64,000 bases of DNA. Origin: Methanobacteriota archaeon (GTDB lineage: Archaea > Halobacteriota > Methanomicrobia > Methanomicrobiales > Methanospirillaceae). Made by a program: the position numbers and the translations under genes. The notes under the pieces are model-generated. The model was not told the DNA's origin and did not search any database. It saw only the letters and a program-made list of their open reading frames with translations. The DNA lies in assembly GCA_029547605.1 (NCBI GenBank), contig JAKPPB010000033.1, forward strand, positions 1 through 64,000, in the 5' to 3' direction. This document shows positions 45,583-53,512 of this stretch, one piece after another. Within the stretch, counting starts at the first letter, position 1; every line of letters starts with the position of its first letter.

Positions 45583-46101
45583 CTATGACCCCCGGTTCAG
45601 CACTCTGTTCGCAGGGTAATAGAGGATCTGGACGATGATGGCATTGAACACCGCCGTGATCACGACAATTGGCACAAAGACCAGGACGAACCCAAAGACC
45701 GTCGAATACTTGTCAAGGATCTTCGGGGCGACTGCGAGCAGTGCAATCGCCGCAAACGAAAAGCCGCTTGCCAGAGTGGTCGTGAACGTGGCAACTGCAG
45801 GCCCGCCGATGCGGTCTTTCAGGACGGCGTACAGCCCGAAGCAGACCAGCGCCCCGATCGGCTCGCTGATGAGGTTTGCCGGGGGGAAGATGGAGCTCGA
45901 GATAAGCATCGAGAGGATCCCTGCGACGATTCCGATGCCGAGGGCCTCCAGTACCTTTGGCCTGATAAGGATGATCGCCAGGCAGTAGAAGGCGATGATC
46001 ATGTTCGGGGTCAGCGGGGTATGCAGCATGGCCAGGAAATAGCGCAGGATCGCGCCGATGGCCAGCAATATGCCAACAATGGCAATATCTTTTGATTTCA
46101 T
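45583..46101 (-). CDS. ECF transporter substrate-binding S-component, TrpP-like
   Basis: 172 residues with five or six hydrophobic helices. The start KSKDIAIVGILLAIGAILR and the TPNMIIAFYCLAIILIRPK, LISEPIGALVCFGLY blocks recall TrpP-type tryptophan transporters of Firmicutes. The substrate is not proven. I start at ATG 46101; the reading upstream has no homology. It opens the ECF operon and has a leader of up to about 175 nt. Confidence 0.75.
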   Translation of the reverse strand: MKSKDIAIVGILLAIGAILRYFLAMLHTPLTPNMIIAFYCLAIILIRPKVLEALGIGIVAGILSMLISSSIFPPANLISEPIGALVCFGLYAVLKDRIGGPAVATFTTTLASGFSFAAIALLAVAPKILDKYSTVFGFVLVFVPIVVITAVFNAIIVQILYYPANRVLNRGS

Positions 46102-46290
46102 GTGTGTATCACGTCTGGTAGGTAATGGGTATTCAGGAGGCTGATCAAATGGCTCAAACGAGCAGTAGGGGGTGCGGTCAGAAGAGGAGACGCCAGGGAG
46201 CCAGCACCGGGAAGTAGACAGAAGATTTCCGCATCTTCCGCGGCGTCGCATAGGCAGGAGCACTGCAGGTCATAATGGTCTCTACACCTG

Positions 46291-46326
46291 TGTACTTTGA
46301 TGTATAAAATTATACATCCATGTATA
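46291..46326. promoter_or_regulatory. Array of four TGTA-type hexamers at 10-bp spacing, candidate operator
   Basis: TGTACT (46291), TGTATA (46301), TATACA (46311, its complement) and TGTATA (46321) occur exactly 10 bp apart, one helical turn each. GATGTATA-AAAT-TATACATC (46299-46318) is an inverted repeat with perfect 8-bp arms. The TATA-like elements here could serve promoters in both directions. The hexamers resemble the TGTACA TRP boxes bound by TrpY in Methanothermobacter. Confidence 0.5.
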
Positions 46327-46393
46327 AAAAAATGTTGAAAAATAGCGGTCAGGAGGGGAGAACCATTATCCATCCTGTCACAGAGGATAGTGC

Positions 46394-47194
46394 ATGCGCA
46401 CACTTGGAGTCAGGTTCCCTGTCCTTCTTGCCATTGCACTCTTCTTATTCTGTGGCATTGCGATCGCACACTCACCTTCGGACTTGCGCCTCGACTACGA
46501 CCAGGGCACGAGCACTCTCCGGGTGACCGTGACCCACCAGGTAGATGATTCATCCTCCCACTACGTCAGGGAGGTAGTCATTCAGAAGAACGGGGTGACG
46601 GTTGATACTGTCACCTACGCAAGCCAGCCGTCGAGAGAGAGCTTCACGTACTCTTATCCGTTGACGCTCGACCCCGGGGATCTCGCACGCGTCACGGCCA
46701 GGTGCAATATCGGTGGATTTCTCACCCGGGAATATACGAGACCTTCCGCCCAGGGCCAGCCGTCAACGGCGATTCCCACCACTCCCTCGATGGCCCCTTC
46801 GCCGTGGGTCGTGCACGCGGCCTTGCTGCTCGCTGCAATCTTCCTTTTCCTTGGTGTTTCAGTCCTTCCAACCTATGGAAAAGGGATCACGGGCTGGTAT
46901 CGTTATCACACAGTCCTTGCCATGATCGGGGGTATCCTTGCAATTTTGGCGATTGCGATGGTCTTTGTGGGGATCCCTTCAGGAAGCCTCCGGAATGCAT
47001 GGGATGCCCACGTGGCACTGGGGCTCATCGTCCTTGCCATCCTCCTCTTCACCCTCGGTGCAGGGATATACCGGAAATGGGCAGGCGGGCATAAGGGAGA
47101 GGTCAGGACAGTCCATCTCTGGCTCGGAAGGGTTCTGGTAGTGCTGGTTCTTGTGAATGTTGTCCTTGGGCTGAGTGCGGTGGGGATTTTTTAG
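46394..47194 (+). CDS. Degenerate superoxide-reductase-like domain fused to a b561-like membrane domain
   Basis: 266 residues. A signal peptide (1-25) is followed by an extracytoplasmic beta domain with THQVDDSSSHYVREV (His48, His56) and ARCNIGG (Cys104), recalling the desulfoferrodoxin/neelaredoxin fold. The canonical C-N-x-H-G has lost its His, and other iron-site His are absent. A Pro/Thr linker leads to four helices, with His141, His172, His206 and His241 spaced as in cytochrome b561 bis-heme proteins. It probably moves electrons across the membrane. Fold calls are from motif reading. Confidence 0.6.
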   Translation: MRTLGVRFPVLLAIALFLFCGIAIAHSPSDLRLDYDQGTSTLRVTVTHQVDDSSSHYVREVVIQKNGVTVDTVTYASQPSRESFTYSYPLTLDPGDLARVTARCNIGGFLTREYTRPSAQGQPSTAIPTTPSMAPSPWVVHAALLLAAIFLFLGVSVLPTYGKGITGWYRYHTVLAMIGGILAILAIAMVFVGIPSGSLRNAWDAHVALGLIVLAILLFTLGAGIYRKWAGGHKGEVRTVHLWLGRVLVVLVLVNVVLGLSAVGIF

Positions 47195-47261
47195 GGGGAT
47201 CCCTGATGTACTGGAAGGCTCTGGATATGCATACGGCACACCCATTCGGGAGTTGTGATCT

Positions 47262-47876
47262 ATGAGAGTCCTCATCCTCTTCTACTCCCTCTACGGTCAC
47301 GTCTATCGCATGGCTGAAGCTGTCGCTGAAGGAGTTCGCGAGGTGCCGGGAGCAGAGGCGATCCTCCGACAAGTGCCCGAGACTCTCCCGCCCGAGGTCA
47401 TCCGGAAGATGGGGGCGGCAGAATACCAGGCGGCCTTTGCCCACGTGCCGGTCTGCAGTCTCGATGAGTTAGGGGAAGCAGATGCCATCCTCTTTGGGAC
47501 ACCGACCCGCTTTGGGAACATGGCAGGACAGATGCGGCAGTTCCTGGACGCGACTGGCAAGCTATGGGTGTCAGGCGCACTCGTAGGGAAGGTGGGAAGC
47601 GTCTTTACGAGTTCCGCGACCCAGCACGGCGGCCAGGAGTCTACGATACTCTCCTTCCACATCACGCTCCTTCACCATGGAATGGTCGTCGTTGGACTGC
47701 CGTATGTGTTCGACGGGCAGAGCCGGCTGGACGAGATCACGGGGTGCTCTCCGTACGGGGCATCCACCATTGCGGGAAACGGTCCTGCGAGCAGGCTGCC
47801 GAGTGAAAACGAACGTGCGGGGGCAAGGTTCCAGGGCCGCTACGTGGCAACCATCGCACGCCGGCTTTCAATGTGA
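47262..47876 (+). CDS. wrbA: NAD(P)H:quinone oxidoreductase, WrbA family
   Basis: 204-residue flavodoxin-like protein. FMN-binding pieces are [16 protein letters not shown] at the N-terminus, [21 protein letters not shown] and the [15 protein letters not shown] stretch, and the WrbA-type SPYGASTI near the C-terminus. Length is normal for WrbA. It reduces quinones by two electrons and is linked to oxidative stress tolerance. It follows the b561-like gene by 67 nt. Confidence 0.92.
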   Translation: MRVLILFYSLYGHVYRMAEAVAEGVREVPGAEAILRQVPETLPPEVIRKMGAAEYQAAFAHVPVCSLDELGEADAILFGTPTRFGNMAGQMRQFLDATGKLWVSGALVGKVGSVFTSSATQHGGQESTILSFHITLLHHGMVVVGLPYVFDGQSRLDEITGCSPYGASTIAGNGPASRLPSENERAGARFQGRYVATIARRLSM

Positions 47877-48023
47877 GCCGCAGCACCCGGGTTCACCCTC
47901 CCTTTTTGCTATTCCCGCGGGGAGAAGGTTACCGGAGATATGGTGGCTTGCAGGCCCAAATTCCTATTGCTGTTTTCCTGGCACCGCGAAACCGTTAATC
48001 TCCCAGGAATCCCTGCGTATTGT

Positions 48024-48857
48024 ATGAAGAACCCCCCCCTTCTCACCCTCACCCTCCTCTCTTTCCTGCTGCTTGCAACGGGGTGCGTATCGGCACCACC
48101 CGGCCATGCCCCTTCAGCAACCACACCAGTCCCGCCATTGGAAAAGCCGCATTACGTCATCGGAATCGATGCCGATTATCCTCCCTTCACCTACCGGGAT
48201 AGTACCGGTAACCTCACCGGGATAGATATCGAGGCCGCGAGGTGGATTGCGGCCAGGAAAGGGTTCGAGGTCGAGTTCGTTGCTGTTCCATGGAATCAGA
48301 TACTTGATGCACTCGTCGAAAGGCGTATCGATATGGTCTATTCCGGTATGACCATCACTCCCGAACGCCATGAGAAGGTGGCCTTCACCGTCCCATATTT
48401 CACCGTGACAAAGAGCGTAGCCGTCCGATCCGACTCCCACTTCACGATGGACGACCTGAGTGCGGGCCGGCTCAGGGTGGGTGCCCAGGCAGGGTCGACT
48501 GCAGAAGAATGGGTGGAAATGCACCTCGTCCACCCTGGCATCATGCCGGCCGGGCAGGTGTTCCTGTTCCCGGATGTCCCCTCTCTCACGGCTGCGCTCG
48601 TGAACGGGAGCATCGATGCATCGGTCTCCGATACCCCCGTCCAGCAGGAGGCAATTGCAGGGAAACCGCTTGTCATTCTTGGCGAGATTCCCTCCAGTGA
48701 TATGTACGCCATTGCGGTAAGGAAGGCCGATAGCCATCTCCTCACCATGATGGACGGGGGCCTCCGCGAGTTGATGGCAGATCCATACTGGCAGGTGCTC
48801 CTGAAGAGGTACGGCCTCCACCCCCCCTCCAGCGTTCCGTCCAGGAATCTGTCCTAG
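48024..48857 (+). CDS. Lipoprotein solute-binding protein, amino-acid ABC type (SBP_bac_3)
   Basis: 277 residues. The lipobox LLLATGC gives a lipid-anchored Cys21. The mature part matches family 3 solute-binding proteins: YVIGIDADYPPFTYRDSTGNLTGIDIEA, AVPWNQILDALVERRIDMVYSGMTITPER and VGAQAGSTAEEW. It would bind a polar amino acid or similar ligand outside the cell. No permease or ATPase lies next to it, so it is an orphan. It could also feed a sensor; a response-regulator gene lies convergent downstream. Confidence 0.85.
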   Translation: MKNPPLLTLTLLSFLLLATGCVSAPPGHAPSATTPVPPLEKPHYVIGIDADYPPFTYRDSTGNLTGIDIEAARWIAARKGFEVEFVAVPWNQILDALVERRIDMVYSGMTITPERHEKVAFTVPYFTVTKSVAVRSDSHFTMDDLSAGRLRVGAQAGSTAEEWVEMHLVHPGIMPAGQVFLFPDVPSLTAALVNGSIDASVSDTPVQQEAIAGKPLVILGEIPSSDMYAIAVRKADSHLLTMMDGGLRELMADPYWQVLLKRYGLHPPSSVPSRNLS

Positions 48858-48902
48858 TGCGGTTGCAGGGATAAAAACCTGGGGTTACTGAAGGCACGAA
48901 AA

Positions 48903-50237
48903 TTAAATTTCTGTACCACGGAGCACCTGTTCTGTCTCTCTTCTCTGGAGGACAGCAGCACAGTGGAGGACAAAGAGATCGAGAATATCGGTATTATCAG
49001 GCGTTGAACCGGGGGGAAGGAGGATTGCCGTGATACCATGCAAGGTGCCGCCCCACCAGAGCCCTCTCCCGATGACCTTCTCAAAGAAAGGAAGATCCTG
49101 TATTTTTCTGCATAGTTCTCCAGGTAAGAGTCCGAAGGTGAGAGTATCGATACCCCCTTCCAGTTCGATGAACGAATGCGGCAGTGATGGCCCGAGATAC
49201 TCTGCAGGTGGATGAAATGAGAGACCTTCAAGCGGCCTGCCCATTATTCCTGAAATTGCGGCGATATGCTTCCCCTCCCCGCGGATAGCCTCCAGCCTGA
49301 CGACAAAACCCTTCGAAACGGAACTGAGCACCACGATAGATTGCGGCGGTGCAAGGTGGAAGAGCGCATCTGCAATGAAGCCATAAATATCAGCACCATG
49401 AGGTAAATCCATCATGGCAGCAGCAGTCTCAGTGACAAACCGTATATCGCGAATTATCGACTCAAGCTCCCCTTTCGCCTTGTTCTGTCGTGATACATCG
49501 GAGAACGCGGCAACGAACCCCAGGGGATGGCCCGAATCACCCTCGACAACATTGACAGAGACCCGTGCATCGAAGGTGGTACCATCTCTTCGCCGTGCAA
49601 CTGCATGGCCTGACCACGTCTTCTCGGTAAAAAGCCCCGGTATATCTTCCTTCGTAATCTCTGGCGACACGACAAAATCTGCAGCATACCGTCCAATGAC
49701 CTCTCGTTCATCGTTGTAGCCCCAAATAGCGAGCCCTGCGGGGTTCGCATACTGGATCCGCCCCTCCGTATCGCAGAGGGCAATTGGGCAGAGCGAGGAT
49801 CGGAATGCCGCATCCCTGATCCTCAGCAGGGTAGAGATCTGCTTGTGTTGCTCTTCTGCACGACGCCTCTTCACCGTTTCACGTACTGCATGCTCAAGTT
49901 GTATGAACTGAGACTTGACATGGAGTCCTTTTGGCAGGAAGAAGTCTGCGCCACTTGTGAGTGCGGTGATAATGATCTCCTCGTCCTTCTGGTCCGAAAA
50001 GAAGAGAAATGGCGTAACCCGGTCGGTCTGACGGACATACCTGAGAAGATCGATACCAGTGCAACCAGGCATGTGGTAATCCGAGATGATAGCATCGTAG
50101 TTATTCGATTTGAGTAATTCTCCCGCAGCCTCTCCGGAGACGACGCAGTCCACGATAATATCGCCTGTTTTGCCGAGATAATGGCCTGCAAGTTCGAGAA
50201 TGGCCCTGTCATCATCTACATGCAAGAGCCGGATCAC
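48903..50237 (-). CDS. Response regulator with PAS domain, no kinase
   Basis: 444 residues. A receiver domain occupies residues 1-115 with acidic pocket HVDDD, phosphoacceptor Asp in AIISDYHMPG, and a Lys in FLPKG. A PAS domain follows (about 150-260; ALCDTEGRIQYANPAGLAIWGY), and then a region (about 275-435) of unknown fold that might be GAF-like. No H-box or ATPase domain is seen, so it is a receiver-sensor relay. The GTG at 50237 with GGGGGA just upstream is preferred to a TTG at 50261. Confidence 0.8.
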   Translation of the reverse strand: MIRLLHVDDDRAILELAGHYLGKTGDIIVDCVVSGEAAGELLKSNNYDAIISDYHMPGCTGIDLLRYVRQTDRVTPFLFFSDQKDEEIIITALTSGADFFLPKGLHVKSQFIQLEHAVRETVKRRRAEEQHKQISTLLRIRDAAFRSSLCPIALCDTEGRIQYANPAGLAIWGYNDEREVIGRYAADFVVSPEITKEDIPGLFTEKTWSGHAVARRRDGTTFDARVSVNVVEGDSGHPLGFVAAFSDVSRQNKAKGELESIIRDIRFVTETAAAMMDLPHGADIYGFIADALFHLAPPQSIVVLSSVSKGFVVRLEAIRGEGKHIAAISGIMGRPLEGLSFHPPAEYLGPSLPHSFIELEGGIDTLTFGLLPGELCRKIQDLPFFEKVIGRGLWWGGTLHGITAILLPPGSTPDNTDILDLFVLHCAAVLQRRETEQVLRGTEI

Positions 50238-50522
50238 CGTATATCCCCCAGAATGATACAAGAACTCAGGAGCATGGAATTATTTAAAAATATGTGTTCT
50301 AAGGGTCCGGTGTCCTGTCAGCCATGAGGACGCAAGAAGAGGCCAGGTGCACGTTTTTATCTGATTAAACCTGGAGGAACACCCGTCCTCCCTAAAGAGA
50401 TCCCATATATATGTTTCATTGACGAGAAATCAGGCAGTACCGATTCATCCCGTTGGTGGCATGAGAAAAAGTCATGGAGTGATCCACAAACAATAATGCA
50501 CTTACCCGGTCAATAGCTTTCA

Positions 50523-52016
50523 ATGAGGAATATTCACGGGAATGACCCCCACCCCTCCTTTTTCCTGATGATCCTCTCCATCTCCCTTGCCATCTTCATG
50601 TCCTCCCTCGATGGCACTATCGTCAACATCGCGCTCCCCACCATCTCCGAGGCATTCTCCATCTCTTCGAGCACGGTGAGCTGGGTTGCGACTGCCTACC
50701 TGCTCGTGATGGCCGGGTGCGTCCTGGTATTCGGCAAGATCTCGGATGTCATCGGTTTCAAGAAGGTCTTCCTGTCGGGTTTTGTTCTCTTTACCGTCGG
50801 GTCGTTTGCCTGCGGGTCACTCCCTGACCTGTTCAACTCTTTCCCGATACTGGTGGGTTCCAGGATATTCCAGGCCGTGGGGGGTGCGATGATCACCGCG
50901 ATCGCCCCGGCGATGGTGACTGCCTACATCCCGATGGAGAAGAAGGGAAAGGCGATGGGCATCATCATGACGCTTGCTGCACTTGCGACCGCGATCGGTC
51001 CCACGGTTGGAGGGGCACTGACACAGTATGCCTCGTGGCACTGGATCTTCTTCATCAACGTGCCGATCGGGATATTCGCCGTCCTGCTTGGTGCCCGCGT
51101 CATACCGCCATCGAAAGCCCCGGGTATTCTGACCGGGTTCGACCGTTATGGTGCCGTGCTCATCTTCATCGGGCTTGCAACCCTCCTCTTCGCGATGACT
51201 GAGGGCTACTCGCTGGGATGGAGTTCCCCTCTTATCATCGGCATGCTCATCGTTGGAGGAATCGCATTCTCCGCCTTCCTGTGGCACGAACTCCGGGTCG
51301 CGGACCCCATCCTTGAACTCCGGCTCTTTTTGCACCGCAACTTCCTCTTTTCAAACATGATCATGGTCCTTGTTTTCTTGAGTTTCTCCGGCATCAACTA
51401 CCTGCTTCCGTTCTACCTCCAATACGTCAAGGGATACGAGGTATCAACCGCAGGGGTGGTCCTTACCTCCCTCTCGGTTGCAATGATGATAAGCGGCATC
51501 ATCGCAGGGCTTCTTTTTAACCGTGTCGGCACACGGCCCCTCTGCACCGTCTCGGCAGTCATTCTCCTTGCGGGATATTTCATGATCTGGCACCTTCGTG
51601 TCGATACTGGCATGGGTTACATCGTGGCATGCCTGGCCGCAATCGGGTTCGGCATGGGGATGCTGATTACCCCTGTTGCCAACATGATCATGAACTCGGT
51701 TGCGAAGAGCTACCAGGGGATGGTCTCGAGCCTCACGAGCCTGGAGCGGTTCGCGCCGATGACGATCGGGATCGCGCTCTTCAACCTGGTCTTTCTCCAG
51801 GGGGTCCAGGCGATTGGAGGGCGCCGTGGTGTGACAGATGCAGCGCCAGTCTCTCTCAAGCTCGAGGTGCTCGCTGCAGGGTTCGACCTGGCATTCTTCG
51901 GGTCGTTTTTACTCGGCATTGGCATCGTGATCCTTGCTGTCATCGTGCGGCAGGAGATCCACCCGGACTACCTCGAAGGGGATGAAGGGGAGCCACCAAT
52001 GGCAGGAATGATGTAA
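50523..52016 (+). CDS. MFS drug efflux transporter, 14-helix DHA2 (EmrB/QacA) type
   Basis: 497 residues with about 14 membrane helices. The motif LDGTIVNIALPTISEAF near residue 25, WVATAYLLVMAGCVLVFGKISDVIG and GGAMITAIAPAMVTAYIP are characteristic of the DHA2 family (motif C and A regions). It should export hydrophobic or cationic compounds by proton exchange. No linked regulator is visible except the divergent response regulator about 285 nt away. The start is ATG 50523. Confidence 0.92.
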   Translation: MRNIHGNDPHPSFFLMILSISLAIFMSSLDGTIVNIALPTISEAFSISSSTVSWVATAYLLVMAGCVLVFGKISDVIGFKKVFLSGFVLFTVGSFACGSLPDLFNSFPILVGSRIFQAVGGAMITAIAPAMVTAYIPMEKKGKAMGIIMTLAALATAIGPTVGGALTQYASWHWIFFINVPIGIFAVLLGARVIPPSKAPGILTGFDRYGAVLIFIGLATLLFAMTEGYSLGWSSPLIIGMLIVGGIAFSAFLWHELRVADPILELRLFLHRNFLFSNMIMVLVFLSFSGINYLLPFYLQYVKGYEVSTAGVVLTSLSVAMMISGIIAGLLFNRVGTRPLCTVSAVILLAGYFMIWHLRVDTGMGYIVACLAAIGFGMGMLITPVANMIMNSVAKSYQGMVSSLTSLERFAPMTIGIALFNLVFLQGVQAIGGRRGVTDAAPVSLKLEVLAAGFDLAFFGSFLLGIGIVILAVIVRQEIHPDYLEGDEGEPPMAGMM

Positions 52017-52108
52017 CAGCGAAAGGCAGCGCCTCTTTTTTTCCCGGATATCCGGCCGTATTATCCTTCTTTTGCATCCTTTTGTGGTGGTGGGTGCAGG
52101 ATATACAC

Positions 52109-52571
52109 TCACGTCCCTTCCATTATAGTTTCTCCCTTCTCCCTTCCGATGGCGGGGACAAACCAGATCTTGTCGAGTACCCCGATCGATGACTTCAGGT
52201 CAGGATACGTGGTCGCGGCAATCCTCCGGATTCCAGGCCACGAGAAGACCTCTGGTAAGGTGCGGCGAATTGCCCTGGTTGCGTGATCCCGGGTCCTGGA
52301 ACTCTCCAATGACCGTGTATCCGATCATCCCCGTTCTTCGGATGCCGGGCAAGGGCCCTGTTCCGCCGCACACGATGAGTGTTCGCTCTTCTCCCGCACG
52401 ATCTGCCTGCACCCAGTCACATGAGCAGAAATTCCGGTCTGGCCCGTCTCCTATCCTGCGGACGAATTGTGAGATTGTCTCCTTATCATGCAGCGGAGAG
52501 GGCCATGTGGAAGTGACGGGGGCATCGAGGAGCCGGGAGCACTCTCTCCTGTCGCCCCACTCGCACACCAA
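52109..52571 (-). pseudogene. Frameshifted hypothetical gene, unknown family
   Basis: Two overlapping frames read as one protein. The first (52571-52200) carries RNFCSCDWVQADRAGEERT and a CGGTGPLPGIRRTGMIGYTVIGE region before becoming unlike protein. The second (52309-52109) continues in a different frame with LPEVFSWPGIRRIAATTYPDL and DKIWFVPAIGREKGE. A single-base change near 52270-52310 would join them into about 150 residues. The start is a TTG or GTG near 52570. The family is not recognised. A sequencing error is as likely as true decay. Confidence 0.4.
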
Positions 52572-52643
52572 GTATTACGACTGTCCGCGGGATGAGGACG
52601 AGCCGAACTGTCCGGATAGTGGATGCAGGAGGCATTGGACGGT

Positions 52644-53510
52644 TCAAAACCGGAAATAGTCGACGATGTTGGAAAAGAGCTGCATGTTGACCGACTCCTT
52701 GGGGAGCGGCTTTCCCGCCCGGACCAGTTGCTCCTTTCGAAGCGGCCAGTCGTACAGGTTCACGAACTCCATGGCCCGCTCGGGATGCGGCATCATGCCG
52801 AGCACCTTCCCGTCTTCAGACGTGATGCCCGCAATATCTGCGAGTGAGCCGTTCGGGTTATACGGGAACTCTCCATTCGCAGCCCCAAGGTCGTCCCTGC
52901 AGTAGGTGAATGCGACCATCTTTTTTGATTTCAGCTTCTGCAGGGTCTCGTCCGTGCAGGAAAAGTTCCCTTCACCGTGGGATACCGGGCAATAGAGGTG
53001 GGAGATGCCCCGTGTCCAGAGGTTCTCGGCTGCCGGCTTCAGCGTGACGAACCGGCACTCGAGCACGCCCTTCCTGTTTGGCATGAGAGCGATCTCGCGC
53101 GCCGGGGTGCGTCCGAATGCGGGCACGATGCCGAGGTTTGCGAGGATCTGGAACCCGTTGCATATGCCAAGGACGAGGTTGTCCCCGTCAAGGAACTCGC
53201 AGACGTTTTCCCAGAGGTTGTTTCGCACCCGGTTGGCGAACGCGTTGCCTGCACCTGTGTCATCACCATAGGAGAACCCCCCCGGGAATACCAGCAGCCG
53301 GTACTCCGATAGCCGCGTTGCTCCCGCGATGAGGTCGTTGATATGAACGATATCCGACCGCATCCCCGCCCGAAGAAGGGCTTCCTGGGTCTCCATCTCG
53401 GAGTTGATCCCGTATCCGCTCATGATGAGGGCCTTCTCGGGGATTATCTCCTTCTTGCCTGAACTGTCTCCTCCGGACATTGATCCTGGATCTGCGAGAC
53501 TGGATACCAT
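52644..53510 (-). CDS. purQ: FGAM synthase glutamine amidotransferase subunit PurQ
   Basis: 288 residues, class I glutaminase. The nucleophile Cys is in LVLGICNGFQIL; the His/Glu pair appears in MMPHPERAMEF. It supplies ammonia to PurL. It starts 2 nt after the purL stop and has an unusual Ser/Gly-rich N-terminal extension (DPGSMSGGDSSGKKE) before the fold begins, so an internal start at Met11 is possible. Confidence 0.95.
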   Translation of the reverse strand: MVSSLADPGSMSGGDSSGKKEIIPEKALIMSGYGINSEMETQEALLRAGMRSDIVHINDLIAGATRLSEYRLLVFPGGFSYGDDTGAGNAFANRVRNNLWENVCEFLDGDNLVLGICNGFQILANLGIVPAFGRTPAREIALMPNRKGVLECRFVTLKPAAENLWTRGISHLYCPVSHGEGNFSCTDETLQKLKSKKMVAFTYCRDDLGAANGEFPYNPNGSLADIAGITSEDGKVLGMMPHPERAMEFVNLYDWPLRKEQLVRAGKPLPKESVNMQLFSNIVDYFRF

Positions 53511-53512
53511 GA

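Noticed and set aside
45583-46263. N-terminal extension of the ECF S-component
   Set aside because: The extra 54 residues have no membrane character; the normal S-component start is at 46101.
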